Translations under genes and position numbers: made by a program | The notes under the pieces: generated by a model | Databases searched by the model: none | What the model was told of the DNA's origin: nothing | Seen by the model: only the letters and a program-made list of their open reading frames with translations | NCBI GenBank assembly: GCA_017431005.1 | Contig: JAFRLY010000006.1 | Coordinates: forward strand, 97,390 to 161,389 | Source of the DNA: Clostridia bacterium | GTDB taxonomy: Bacteria; Bacillota; Clostridia; Christensenellales; Aristaeellaceae | Length of the DNA stretch: 64,000 bases | Direction: 5' to 3' | In this document: positions 34,645 through 43,768 of the stretch, piece by piece | Position numbering within the stretch: the first letter of the stretch is position 1 | Layout of the letters: every line of letters starts with the position of its first letter

Positions 34645-36926
34645 CTGTAATTGGAAGCGCTTTCCCCGGTGCTGCGCCTGAAGGCCCGGCAGAAGGAGTT
34701 CGCGGACGCGTATCCCACCTGCTCAGCGATCTCGCTGATTTTCAGCCCGGTTTCCCGCAGCAGCTTCTTGGCATGGGCAATCCGCAGCTCTTCCACATAG
34801 CTGAAGAAATTGATACCCTTCTGCGCCTTGAAGGTGAAGGAAAGATAGGACTCGGACACATGGAACCGGTCCGCCACGCTGATCAGGGAGAGATCGGGAT
34901 CCGTATAGTGCTCCCCGATATAGGCCGAGATTTCCTCAATAATCTGCGGCTTTCCTTCCTCCGCCTTCAGCTGGCGGATGGCGCTGCACAGACTGCAGTA
35001 AAGGGTATTCACCATGTCCAGCTGAACGTTCAGCGGCATCTTCATCATGGCGTTGATGCCGGAAAGAATGCTCTCCGTTTTTTCCGGAGGCAGGCCGGAC
35101 ATGGAATTGATCTGCAGCAGCGTGCTCAGCAGGCTGTCGATCAGCAGGCGGGCGATATAATCCGGCTTGGCAGTTCCCTGCAGATTCTGCTCCCGAAGCG
35201 GATTCAGGATGGCCAGCGTTCCTTCGGTGTCCGCATTCATCACCGCGTTGATCAGCCTGCGCCGGATATCCGGCGGGTAGAAAATGTCAGCCGGCGGGTT
35301 TTCCCGTTTCCGGTAATACTGAACCGGAACCTCAGCCGGGGAGGGCTGCAGATAGATCATGGAGGCGGCGTTGTCACAGCTGCGCACGACCTCGGTCAGC
35401 TGATTCACCGCGTTCCCGACGTAAACATACACGAACTCGTTGATGCCTTCCGGAAGGTTGGTCCGGATAAGGGAAACCAGCTTTTCAATCCGGTCCTCCA
35501 GATTGCCGCCCCAGAGCAGGATGACGAAATCGCTTTCAGAGCGGCTCATCCGCAAAGCGCTGCTTTCCAGGGATTCCACCGCCAGACGGATGACGGCCTT
35601 ACAGCTGACGGCCAGCTGCAGATCCATAGCCTCGCCGGACTGGGCGCTGCTGGTGGAAAAATGAATCAGCACGACCCGTATCGGCGCTTCGATTTCACAG
35701 GAAAGTCCCCGGGCAACAGACTGCGCGGCGGCTTCGCTGGTGAAGTCGCCGTTCAGCAGCTGAATCAGGAAATCGCGGCGGAGAATGGGCTGCTGCCGGT
35801 CCAGTGCGGTTTCCATCTGCTGATTGGCGGACTGGATGTCCTGAAAGGAGGAACGCAGCAGCCGGAATGCTTTCTGATAGCTTAAATGGGTCAGGGGTGT
35901 GCTGCTGCCGGCTCCGAGCATCTGGACCAGACGGCTGCTGCGCAGGGAGAAGAAATAGCTGAAGAGCCCACCCAGAAGCACGGCGGCGAGCGATGCTATC
36001 CAGATATACAGCCGGATCCGGCGCAGCCGCGCATAGGCATGCTCCGCGGCGCGGGCAATGGTGAGGCTGAAGCCGGTCTGCTGAGACCGGGAGCTGGAAA
36101 TCATCATGTTTTTACCGTTCACCGGAGTGACCATCAGGTCTGTATCACGGCTCTGGGAAAGCAGGAAGGACTGCAGCGCTTCGGCGGAGCCGGCTTCCGG
36201 CCCGACGGAAGCGACGATGACCCCGTTATCTGATTCGATGTAGGCGATATCGCCCTCATCCAGCTCAAAGCTCTGCAGATAGGTGATCAGCCTCTCCTGA
36301 TCCACAAAGAGCACCAGCTGACCGTCGCCCTCTATATACGGAAGGAGAGAGTAGGTCAGGGTGATCAGGTTCACATCCCGTTCCGTCTCTCCGCTGAGAT
36401 CTGCCGCGGATAAGACAGCGCAGCGGCCACTGCAGTAGGGGAGGTTCCGGAGTCCGTTTTCCCATTCGGCAAGGGTCTGGCCGGCAGGGCACAGAAAGAG
36501 TGTGTAAAAATCTGTGTAGGAGCAGGCGTTCCGGTCATTCAGCGCCAGACTGCCGCGGTTGAAAAACAGGTAATAATCCCAGAGGAAGGAGCTGGCGGAA
36601 TCCAGGGACGGAAGCGTGCCCTGTACACGGGCGGTCAGCTGTGCATCCGGGTAGGTCAGGGGACTGTCCATATCACGCAGGGCCGTCACGGAGGCGTTCC
36701 CGGCCAGCTGTGCACCGAAGTTCCGGACATCCTGCAGCGGAATGTCCAGCATGCTTCGGGTCTGGCGGATCAGGGACTGGTTTTCGCTTTCAATGCTTTC
36801 CTGAATTGTCCGGTAGGATTCACTGTAGAAAGTCCACGCGACCAGAACCGGAATCAGCAGCACAGCCAGATAGGTCAGGAAGTAGCTGGTCTGGAGTTTC
36901 CAGCCCCTGCGTCCGGCGCGTTCCAT
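34629..36926 (-). CDS. Membrane-spanning AraC family sensor-regulator
   Basis: A 765-residue regulator in the style of Bacillus YesS/LplR. One helix near residues 12-30 (SYFLTYLAVLLIPVLVAW), an extracytoplasmic Cache-like region to about 290, a second helix near 303-325 (LYIWIASLAAVLLGGLFSYF), a linker, then a C-terminal AraC DNA-binding domain (residues about 665-765: DLSLISVADRFHVSESYLSF and KISEIAEQVGYASANSFCRA). ATG 36926 follows GGGAGGGGGG. Such proteins sense an extracellular oligosaccharide and activate nearby transport and hydrolase genes. Likely targets here are the adjacent GH31, the GH95/esterase run and the GH4/importer operon. Confidence 0.88.
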   Translation of the reverse strand: MERAGRRGWKLQTSYFLTYLAVLLIPVLVAWTFYSESYRTIQESIESENQSLIRQTRSMLDIPLQDVRNFGAQLAGNASVTALRDMDSPLTYPDAQLTARVQGTLPSLDSASSFLWDYYLFFNRGSLALNDRNACSYTDFYTLFLCPAGQTLAEWENGLRNLPYCSGRCAVLSAADLSGETERDVNLITLTYSLLPYIEGDGQLVLFVDQERLITYLQSFELDEGDIAYIESDNGVIVASVGPEAGSAEALQSFLLSQSRDTDLMVTPVNGKNMMISSSRSQQTGFSLTIARAAEHAYARLRRIRLYIWIASLAAVLLGGLFSYFFSLRSSRLVQMLGAGSSTPLTHLSYQKAFRLLRSSFQDIQSANQQMETALDRQQPILRRDFLIQLLNGDFTSEAAAQSVARGLSCEIEAPIRVVLIHFSTSSAQSGEAMDLQLAVSCKAVIRLAVESLESSALRMSRSESDFVILLWGGNLEDRIEKLVSLIRTNLPEGINEFVYVYVGNAVNQLTEVVRSCDNAASMIYLQPSPAEVPVQYYRKRENPPADIFYPPDIRRRLINAVMNADTEGTLAILNPLREQNLQGTAKPDYIARLLIDSLLSTLLQINSMSGLPPEKTESILSGINAMMKMPLNVQLDMVNTLYCSLCSAIRQLKAEEGKPQIIEEISAYIGEHYTDPDLSLISVADRFHVSESYLSFTFKAQKGINFFSYVEELRIAHAKKLLRETGLKISEIAEQVGYASANSFCRAFRRSTGESASNYRNGAG

Positions 36927-37004
36927 CAGTGTATCCCCCCTCCCTGTGAATGTGAAGAAAACGACCGCTGCAGAAACAGCAGGCAGACAGATATTCAGAT
37001 CAGT

Positions 37005-37032
37005 GATAAACGAAACTTAAGCATAGTTTATC
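37005..37032. promoter_or_regulatory. Inverted repeat in the AraC/GH31 divergent region
   Basis: GATAAAC at 37005-37011 and GTTTATC at 37026-37032, 21 bases from centre to centre, in the 216-base gap between the divergent AraC and GH31 genes. It is a plausible site for the AraC protein or another regulator. A weak promoter-like TAAAAT for GH31 lies at 37103-37108. Confidence 0.4.
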
Positions 37033-37142
37033 GTAAATCAGGCCGGAATGCAAACCGCTTTTCAGCGTTTTTTTCCTGCTTCCGGACAGCGGAGAATCAG
37101 TGTAAAATACAGACAGACAGGCAGAAAACGGAGGACGGAACC

Positions 37143-39581
37143 ATGCAAAACGGGTTGATCAGTGAAAGAAAACCGATGAGTTGTGAAATGAATCCGGACG
37201 GCGGAGCGGTTTTTACCCTGCCGCTGTTCCTGGGAACCCTGCGGCTGCGGGTGCTGCCCCTGGCGTGCGGGGCTGTGCGGATTACCCGTACGCTGCGGGA
37301 AGCCTTTCTGCCCTCCGGCGGGCCGGCGGTGATTCCGCAGGCAACAGGAGTCTGCACAGTGAAAGAGGAAGCGGACAGCTTCCTGGCGGACTGCGGGAGT
37401 ATGCGGCTGCGCGTCTGCCGCAAAACCGGAGCGGTGACCTTCCTGACATCGGAGGGAGAGATCCTGCTGCGGGAGGATCCGAAGCATCCCTGCACCCTGG
37501 AGGAAAAAACGGTCCGGATCAACCGCTTCAGCGACGACGGTTCGGTCTCCTACACGCAGGGCATAGACGGCGTGCGGGCTTCCAGCGAAAGCTTTGAGAC
37601 CGTGGAGGACCGGACAGCCTGCGCGTACAAATGGCGGTTTGCTTTTGATCCGGAGGAGGGCCTGTACGGGCTGGGCTCCCATGAGGAGGGGTTCGGAAAC
37701 CTGCGGGGGAAAAGCCGCGTGCTGTATCAGCATAATCTGAAGGCTGTCGTGCCGGTGCTTCTTTCCACCCGCGGCTGGGGCCTGCTGCCGGACGCCGGCT
37801 GCCTCATGTCCTTCCACGACGATGAGGAGGGCTCCTATCTGTGGGCGGACTGCGCGGACGAGATGGACGCGTACATTATGGGCGCCGGTATGGAGACGGT
37901 GTACCGGCAGTACGCGGAGCTGACGGGCCACGCGCCGATGCTTCCCCGGTACGCCCTGGGCTATGTGCAGTCCAAGGAGCGGTATGTGGACGCGGCGGAG
38001 CTGATCGCCGTCGCGGAGGAATACCGCAGGCGGGAGATTCCGCTGGATGTGATCGTGCAGGACTGGCAGTCCTGGCCGGACGGTCAGTGGGGCTGGAAGG
38101 TTTTCGATGAGACCCGTTTCCCGGATCCGCGGAAGCTGACCGAAACCCTCCACGGCATGGGCGCGAAGCTGATGCTCTCCATCTGGCCCTCCATGCAGGG
38201 AGAAAAGAATGAGAACCGGAAGGAAATGCTGGAGCAGGGCTGCATGCTCGGCAACCGGACCATTTATAACGCGTTTGACGAAAAGGCCCGGGACCTGTAC
38301 TGGAAGCAGGTGAACGAGGGCCTGTTCCGGTACGGGGTGGATGCCTGGTGGTGCGACTGCTCGGAACCCTTTGAATCGGACTGGCACGGGAGGATCCGGC
38401 CGGAACCGTTTGAGCGGGCGGAGCTGAACACGGCGGAGGCGAAAAAATACCTGGATCCGGGGAAAATCAGCCTGTACAGCCTGTATCACTCCCAGGGGAT
38501 CTATGAAGGCCAGCGGGGGACAGACAGCAGCAAGCGTGTGCTGAATCTGACCCGCTCCTCCTGGGCCGGACAGCACCGCTATGCCACCATCACCTGGTCG
38601 GGTGATGTTTCCTCCACCTGGGAGGTGCTGCGTCGGCAGATTCCGGAAGGACTGAATTTCATGGCGACGGGAGAGGGCTGGTGGACAACGGACGCCGGCG
38701 GCTTCTTCCCGATGGATTTCGGCGGCGCATGGTTCGGGTCCGGGGATTTCAACGGCGGTGTGGATGACCCGGGATACAGGGAGCTGTTTGTGCGCTGGAT
38801 GCAGTTTGCGGCTTTCCTGCCGATGATGCGGGCTCACGGAACCGGTACGCCCCGGGAAATCTGGCGGTTCGGGGAACCCGGCAGCCCGTGGTATGACGCG
38901 CTGGCCAAAATCATCCGCCTGCGCTCGATGCTGGTGCCGCATCTGTATTCCCTGGCCGCGGCATATTCGGATAAGGGCCTGCCGATGGTCCGGATTCCGG
39001 CGCTCGTATTTGCTCAGGATCCGCAGGCGCGCCGGCGGGACGATGAAATGATGGTGGGGGATTCCGTACTGGTCCGGCCGGTCACGCATCCCATGGAATA
39101 TCTGCCGGAGGGAAGAAAAGCAGAGAATACGGATGATCTGACAGACGTTTATCTGCCGGCCGGCACGGACTGGTTTGCCTGGGAAACCGGGAAACGCTTC
39201 CATGGCGGACAGACCCTGCGGGTCCACGCACCGCTGGACACCGTGCCGGTGTATGTCCGGGCGGGCGGCATCGTGCTGACAGGACCGGTGCGGCAGTATA
39301 CGGAGGAACAGCCGGACGCTCCGCTGACGGTGACGGTATATCCCGGCGCGGACGGCAGCTTCATCTGGTACGAGGACGCGGGAGACGGCTACGGCTATGA
39401 GCAGGGGGAATGCGCCCGGGTGCTTCTGCGCTGGAACGACGCCGCCCGCGGGCTGACGGTGTCTGAAAGAAAAGGCCGCTTCCCCGGCATGGCGGAGAAG
39501 CGGAAGCTTGTGGTAAAGATCCCCGAAGAAGGGGAACATGTTCTGATGTATGACGGAAATGAATGTTCAGTCAGCTTCTGA
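37143..39581 (+). CDS. GH31 family alpha-glycosidase (alpha-xylosidase/alpha-glucosidase type)
   Basis: An 812-residue GH31 enzyme. The N-terminal beta-sandwich ends near residue 270 (FDPEEGLYGLGSHEEGFGN is the usual lead-in to the barrel). The barrel carries LDVIVQDWQSWPDGQWGWKV, MLSIWPSMQG and YGVDAWWCDCSEPF with nucleophile Asp405; TITWSGDVSSTW places the acid/base at Asp488. ATG 37143 follows GGAGGACGG. No signal peptide. The gene is divergent from the AraC sensor, a strong hint of co-regulation. With GH95, GH51 and GH3 nearby, release of xylose from xyloglucan oligosaccharides is a good working assignment but not proven. Confidence 0.9.
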   Translation: MQNGLISERKPMSCEMNPDGGAVFTLPLFLGTLRLRVLPLACGAVRITRTLREAFLPSGGPAVIPQATGVCTVKEEADSFLADCGSMRLRVCRKTGAVTFLTSEGEILLREDPKHPCTLEEKTVRINRFSDDGSVSYTQGIDGVRASSESFETVEDRTACAYKWRFAFDPEEGLYGLGSHEEGFGNLRGKSRVLYQHNLKAVVPVLLSTRGWGLLPDAGCLMSFHDDEEGSYLWADCADEMDAYIMGAGMETVYRQYAELTGHAPMLPRYALGYVQSKERYVDAAELIAVAEEYRRREIPLDVIVQDWQSWPDGQWGWKVFDETRFPDPRKLTETLHGMGAKLMLSIWPSMQGEKNENRKEMLEQGCMLGNRTIYNAFDEKARDLYWKQVNEGLFRYGVDAWWCDCSEPFESDWHGRIRPEPFERAELNTAEAKKYLDPGKISLYSLYHSQGIYEGQRGTDSSKRVLNLTRSSWAGQHRYATITWSGDVSSTWEVLRRQIPEGLNFMATGEGWWTTDAGGFFPMDFGGAWFGSGDFNGGVDDPGYRELFVRWMQFAAFLPMMRAHGTGTPREIWRFGEPGSPWYDALAKIIRLRSMLVPHLYSLAAAYSDKGLPMVRIPALVFAQDPQARRRDDEMMVGDSVLVRPVTHPMEYLPEGRKAENTDDLTDVYLPAGTDWFAWETGKRFHGGQTLRVHAPLDTVPVYVRAGGIVLTGPVRQYTEEQPDAPLTVTVYPGADGSFIWYEDAGDGYGYEQGECARVLLRWNDAARGLTVSERKGRFPGMAEKRKLVVKIPEEGEHVLMYDGNECSVSF

Positions 39582-39601
39582 CGGAAGGGAAGGCAGGACG
39601 C

Positions 39602-40150
39602 TCAGAACAGCTCCTCCATCGCTTTTGCGGCTTCAAGCGCTTCCTTTTTCGCCTGTTCAATGGTTTCCAGGAGCAGCTCCCAGGAGCCGGCCGTAAAACC
39701 GTCCTTTGAAAGAAGAACACCGGTGTGATCCCTGCAGAGCAGGATGCAGAGATGATCTGTCGTCTTATGATCCCGGATATCCGGGTAGTCGATCTGCACC
39801 GGCTCAGCACTCCCTGTTTCAACAATCAGGTACCGGGCATAGCAGGAAACGACGCGTTCGGAGACGCTGCCGTTTTTCCGCTCAAATGCCCGGTATTTCT
39901 TTTTCAGCTCTGATTTCCGGAGGGTGAGCGCCCAGATGACGACAATGATACCGCTGAGCAGGGCCGGAAAGCTGAGGGCCGAGGCCACGGGAAAACGCAT
40001 CTGCACGGCCAGAAGGATCAGGCCGAAGACACAGAACACGATGCCCGCGTAAAGCAGCATTTTCTGCCGCCGGGCGGAGAAGATGGCGCTGTGCGCTTCC
40101 GCGAACAATGCCTGGTCGACGGTAATGCGGTTGACAGCGACAGGTTCCAT
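39602..40150 (-). CDS. YcxB-like membrane protein
   Basis: A 182-residue protein with two adjacent membrane helices near residues 32-50 and 55-75 (LLYAGIVFCVFGLILLAV, then FPALLSGIIVVIWALTL), followed by a soluble C-terminal region with LIVETGSAEPVQIDYPDI and a strand LCILLCRDHTGVLLSKDGF. This layout matches YcxB-like proteins of unknown function. Its start overlaps the stop of the previous gene by one base (TGATG), so it is translationally coupled. It converges with GH31, with only 20 bases between the stops and no clear terminator. Confidence 0.68.
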   Translation of the reverse strand: MEPVAVNRITVDQALFAEAHSAIFSARRQKMLLYAGIVFCVFGLILLAVQMRFPVASALSFPALLSGIIVVIWALTLRKSELKKKYRAFERKNGSVSERVVSCYARYLIVETGSAEPVQIDYPDIRDHKTTDHLCILLCRDHTGVLLSKDGFTAGSWELLLETIEQAKKEALEAAKAMEELF

Positions 40151-41025
40151 CAGGATTTGCCCTCCTTGTTCTGTTCAATGCTGTGCAGCAGCGCTTCCCA
40201 GCGGCGGATTCCGTCATCGGGCAGCGCGGCTTCCTCTTCTGTTCCGTCGGATTCCTCGAAACGGTCCTTTGCCCAGGGGTCCCCTTCGACGGGGATGAAC
40301 TGCTCCTCAATGGACAGATCCTCATTCAGATATTTATAGATGTTCAGCTCTGCAAGAAAGACCGGGAACCAGAAGCCCAGGAAAGGAATCACCGTGAACG
40401 TCCAGGGAGCCAGCAGCACCAGCAGCAGGAGCCAGACCAGCTGGATCATCACCGAACCGAGCACCCGCAGGGAATGCTTGATCGTAAAAAGAACGGCATT
40501 GCGCATGCGGACAGGAAAGGCCTGGGAGAAGAGCACCTGCTGAGGCCAGTAAAGCGTGCAGAACCAGATGACCGCCGAGACGCTGACCAGCAGCATGAGC
40601 CAGGTGCTGAGGGGAATGGCAACCCGGGACAGGAAAAGCATATAAACCATAAAGGAAACAAGCCCGACGAGCAGCCCCAGCACGCCGCCGGGAACCAGGC
40701 TTTCCTTCCAGTTCTGTTTCCAGCATTTTTTATAGTTTTTCCACCAGTTGCCCGGAGCGTCCCGCAGACCGCGCATGATGGCGTCCACCAGCCCCGCCAG
40801 GAAAGGCCCGAAGATCATGCCGCCGATAAACGAAAGCGGCAGAAGCACCAGCACGCTGGAGGTCATGACGGAGAACAGGACGGCGGCGGCCAGGGGAAGG
40901 GACCCGGCAAAGGCCAGCATGTTCAGGCGCAGCCAGTGGAAGCCGTAAAAGGACAGCAGCTGCTTATAGCGGGCGAATCCGGTCTGTCTGAAGGTATAAT
41001 CGGTATCATCTCTGAAAAGACCCAT
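40150..41025 (-). CDS. YesL/DUF624-like membrane protein
   Basis: A 291-residue protein with about six membrane helices (near residues 30-50, 55-80, 112-135, 140-160, 185-205 and 207-225) and a charged C-terminal tail. The segment FGPFLAGLVDAIMRGLRDAP followed by WWKNYKKCWKQNW resembles DUF624/YesL proteins, which often sit beside Lpl-type importers in Bacillota. ATG 41025 follows GGAGAT. It lies 33 bases after the 41059 gene and overlaps the next by one base. Function unknown. Confidence 0.68.
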   Translation of the reverse strand: MGLFRDDTDYTFRQTGFARYKQLLSFYGFHWLRLNMLAFAGSLPLAAAVLFSVMTSSVLVLLPLSFIGGMIFGPFLAGLVDAIMRGLRDAPGNWWKNYKKCWKQNWKESLVPGGVLGLLVGLVSFMVYMLFLSRVAIPLSTWLMLLVSVSAVIWFCTLYWPQQVLFSQAFPVRMRNAVLFTIKHSLRVLGSVMIQLVWLLLLVLLAPWTFTVIPFLGFWFPVFLAELNIYKYLNEDLSIEEQFIPVEGDPWAKDRFEESDGTEEEAALPDDGIRRWEALLHSIEQNKEGKS

Positions 41026-41058
41026 GCTCAGATCTCCTTTACAAGACAGTACAGTGCA

Positions 41059-41706
41059 TCAGCCTTCCGGCCGGCCCAGATGGCAGCGGTCCAGAAAGCC
41101 GGAAAGCATCTCTTCCTCGTTTCCGTCAAAGTCTGACGTGACCGGAAGCTCCGCAATGACTACATAGCGGTTATAAAGACCGAAGGCGGATACACCGTGG
41201 CTGTAGGGGTTGGTCCCTGAGCCGCAGTCATACAGGAGCAGGGAATACTCCTGGCCGTTGTGCGTTTCACTCCGGCGTTCACGGACGGTGTAGGTCTTTT
41301 CCTCCCGGGCCATCCAGTCGGCAAAGGCCTCCTTTGCGGCGGCTTCATCCGCGCAGCCGTAGAGCAGCAGGTAGATCTGCGCCGGATAGAGATCCACGTC
41401 CTTTCCGTCCGCGTTGACGTACTTTTCGGGCGTGCCGTATACCCAGGAGGCATAGTAGGTATCGCTGCCGGCGAGAGCCGTATCATTATTCAGAAGCGTC
41501 AGGCCGTTTCCCGGCGGCTCCACGCCCAGCACAGTTCCGAGCATCTCCCAGTCCCTGTTCCAGAGGGTGCCGTCCTCCGCCTTTTCCGGATAACGGGAGA
41601 ATGTCGGAATCACAAACGCAATGATCACAAAAATGGCCACGATGATCGGAATAATCAGCCATTTCTGCATGATGAACAGCCAGATTTTTCTGAGCCTTTT
41701 TTTCAT
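41059..41706 (-). CDS. Single-pass membrane protein of unknown function
   Basis: Short basic cytoplasmic start (MKKRLRKIWLFIMQKW), one helix at about residues 16-35 (LIIPIIVAIFVIIAFVIPTF), then an extracytoplasmic domain of about 170 residues containing AQIYLLLYGCADEAAAKEAF and YSLLLYDCGSGTNPYSHGVS. Two cysteines may form a disulfide. No family is recognised. ATG 41706 follows GGAGGATACAG. It belongs to the LacI-headed minus operon. Confidence 0.62.
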   Translation of the reverse strand: MKKRLRKIWLFIMQKWLIIPIIVAIFVIIAFVIPTFSRYPEKAEDGTLWNRDWEMLGTVLGVEPPGNGLTLLNNDTALAGSDTYYASWVYGTPEKYVNADGKDVDLYPAQIYLLLYGCADEAAAKEAFADWMAREEKTYTVRERRSETHNGQEYSLLLYDCGSGTNPYSHGVSAFGLYNRYVVIAELPVTSDFDGNEEEMLSGFLDRCHLGRPEG

Positions 41707-41745
41707 TCTGTATCCTCCGTTGCGCCTGCGTTCAGGACAGGCTTT

Positions 41746-42432
41746 TTATTCCGGGTCCGCCGCCATTCCGGTCAGCCTGCTCCAGAGATCGTCGCAGGCT
41801 TCCTTGTATTTGCACACGCGGTCACCCCAGAATCCGCGGCGTGCAAGAAACAGGCCGGCTGTTTCCTCACTCCGGATATCCGCCAGACCAGGCATGGCAA
41901 GTTTTTCCAGGGGATAAGCGTCCACCGGGTCATTGGGTCCCGCGATGGCTCCGTCCGCCCGGGCGAGAATATCGTAATTAAGATGAAGCTTCTCCGCGTC
42001 ATCACAGATGAAGAAATAGCTTTCACAGGCCTCCAGATCCGCCATGAGCTTTACGTTTGCCGCGTAGGCATATCCCGGCTGATCGTTGTCGGGGGAATCC
42101 GCCATATCCACATAGGAATGGATTGTGAACACCGTTTTCCTGTCGCCGTTCTGATCTGTACAGAGTACGGAAAACGCTCCCTCCAGCGCGGCCAGGGTTT
42201 TATCGTTCAGCGGAGCGGAGGCAACATAGGCCAGCTGGTAATCCGGCTGCGTTTTTCCGATTCCCAGCGCGCTGATGCCGATGTCCAGCAGCGCGGCGGC
42301 CAGAAGAAGACCTGCCAGAATCCATCCTTTGTGGTAATGCCACCAGTTGGCCGCCTTCTGCTTCCCTGTATAGGTGACAGGCTCGTCCGGCTTTACATTC
42401 CGGTATTTCCATTTCAGATATTCACTTGCCAT
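41746..42432 (-). CDS. Membrane-anchored protein of unknown function
   Basis: A 228-residue protein with one helix at about residues 35-55 (HKGWILAGLLLAAALLDIGI) and an extracytoplasmic part of 170 residues (QLAYVASAPLNDKTLAALEG, then SVLCTDQNGDRKTVFTIHSY). Its start overlaps the LacI gene end by 11 bases, so the two are coupled. No family is recognised. Confidence 0.62.
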   Translation of the reverse strand: MASEYLKWKYRNVKPDEPVTYTGKQKAANWWHYHKGWILAGLLLAAALLDIGISALGIGKTQPDYQLAYVASAPLNDKTLAALEGAFSVLCTDQNGDRKTVFTIHSYVDMADSPDNDQPGYAYAANVKLMADLEACESYFFICDDAEKLHLNYDILARADGAIAGPNDPVDAYPLEKLAMPGLADIRSEETAGLFLARRGFWGDRVCKYKEACDDLWSRLTGMAADPE

Positions 42433-43444
42433 AATTGATCAATCCCTCACCTTTTTCCGCGGGCTCGCGCGTCGTCCCGCCCGCGGCATAGCTGACGGGA
42501 AGGCAGACCAGGGCGGAGAGCCGGTACTGTTCTTCATTCAGCAGAATTCTGACGGCGGTTTCCGCCATCTGCTGCACAGGCTGCACAATTGTGGAACAGA
42601 CGTAATCGCCGGTAAAGAAATGACGGGTGCCGTCGTAGCCGATCATCTGGACATCCTCCGGCACGCGGATTCCCCGCTGCTCCAGATACCTCCTGACAAA
42701 AAAGGCAAGACGGTCGGTATTGCAGAAGATTCCGTCATACTCCAGCCGGCCGTTCCGGATGTGATCATCGAGAAAGGCATAGATGGCCTCAATTCCGTCC
42801 TCATCATTGACCCGCAGGGAAAAGGATTCTGTTCCGGCCAGCTCGCAGGCGGCCGTAAAGCCCGCGCCGCGCTTGTCCGTTTCACCGATGACCCGGGATC
42901 CGGTCCGGAGGAACAGCAGTTTTGTGCATCCCAGGGAGATCAGCTTCTCGGCAGCCATGGATCCGCCGCTGAAATTATCGGAAGACACGCAGGGAATATT
43001 CGGGCTGATACACCGGTCTATGGAAACATAGGGAAGATCCCCGCTGATCCGCAGATCCGATGTGTACGTCAGACCGATGATGCCGTCCACCTTGTTCTGA
43101 CGGACCATCTGCACGCAGCGGGATTCAGCGTGGGGATCGAACTGGGTGGTGACCAGCATCAGGCGGTAATCCCGCTGCAGCAGCTCATAGCTGACGGCGT
43201 TTGCCAGAGAGCTGAAGAAGGAATGATCCAGCCCGGGCACGATCATGGCGACGGTGCTGGTTCTCCCGGACCGCAGGCCCCGGGCATAGTTGTCCACGCT
43301 GTACCCCAGCTGCGCCGCGGCAGCTTCCACACGGTCGCGGTAGGCCTTGCCGACGGCAATCCCGTTGAACACCTTGGAAACCGTGCCCAGCGCCACACCG
43401 GCTTCACGGGCCACATCCTTCATCGTTGGTTTCTTATTACTCAT
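42422..43444 (-). CDS. LacI family transcriptional repressor
   Basis: A 340-residue repressor. ATG 43444 gives MSNKKPTMKDVAREAGVALG, with TVSKVFNG completing the helix-turn-helix; the hinge and periplasmic-binding-like core follow (VAMIVPGLDHSFFSSLANAV, VDGIIGLTYTSD, DGIFCNTDRLAFFVRRYL). A longer frame upstream of the helix-turn-helix is rejected. It is divergent from the fructan importer operon, which carries two exact operator-like 13-mers, so it most likely represses that operon and is relieved by a fructose-containing ligand. It also heads a minus operon of four small genes. Confidence 0.9.
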   Translation of the reverse strand: MSNKKPTMKDVAREAGVALGTVSKVFNGIAVGKAYRDRVEAAAAQLGYSVDNYARGLRSGRTSTVAMIVPGLDHSFFSSLANAVSYELLQRDYRLMLVTTQFDPHAESRCVQMVRQNKVDGIIGLTYTSDLRISGDLPYVSIDRCISPNIPCVSSDNFSGGSMAAEKLISLGCTKLLFLRTGSRVIGETDKRGAGFTAACELAGTESFSLRVNDEDGIEAIYAFLDDHIRNGRLEYDGIFCNTDRLAFFVRRYLEQRGIRVPEDVQMIGYDGTRHFFTGDYVCSTIVQPVQQMAETAVRILLNEEQYRLSALVCLPVSYAAGGTTREPAEKGEGLINYGK

Positions 43445-43545
43445 TATATCACCGCCAGACTGACCGTTCCGCCATCCGCCTTTGCGTCCGGTCTGTTTTT
43501 TTTCGTGCCGCAGCACGACAGCTGATCTGACAACCGCTGGTATAT

Positions 43546-43568
43546 CGTTTCATAGAATATCGGAAACG
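43546..43568. promoter_or_regulatory. Candidate autoregulatory operator of the LacI gene
   Basis: CGTTTC at 43546-43551 and GAAACG at 43563-43568 form an inverted repeat downstream of the LacI promoter. The half CGTTTCAT matches the 13-mers at 43709 and 43769, suggesting weak self-regulation. Confidence 0.4.
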
Positions 43569-43573
43569 AAGCC

Positions 43574-43602
43574 AGTATAACAGGAGAAAAAATGTTTGTA
43601 AA
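43574..43602 (-). promoter_or_regulatory. Sigma-A type promoter of the LacI gene
   Basis: On the minus strand TTTACA (43602-43597) and TATACT (43579-43574) are 17 bases apart, about 130 bases before the LacI start. Confidence 0.65.
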
Positions 43603-43664
43603 GATGTATCAGGTAAAATAAGCAAAACATAAGATGTCAGATCTGGTTGATGCAAAAATATGTG

Positions 43665-43694
43665 TTGACAAGAAATACGGAGCTGTGTTATTGT
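43665..43694 (+). promoter_or_regulatory. Promoter of the fructan importer operon
   Basis: Perfect TTGACA at 43665-43670 and TATTGT at 43689-43694 with an 18-base spacer. Two LacI-type operators follow immediately, one near the expected start of transcription. Confidence 0.62.
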
Positions 43695-43708
43695 GTGTAC
43701 ACAAGCTT

Positions 43709-43721
43709 TGTAACGTTTCAT
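43709..43721 (+). promoter_or_regulatory. LacI-type operator O1
   Basis: TGTAACGTTTCAT, centred on ACGT, about 15 bases downstream of the -10 hexamer. It is the exact reverse complement of the site at 43769-43781, the expected pattern for a LacI-family dimer site. Confidence 0.7.
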
Positions 43722-43768
43722 GTACGTACTTTTTGTCAAAAGATCGAAGCATTTTCCCACTGACGAAT

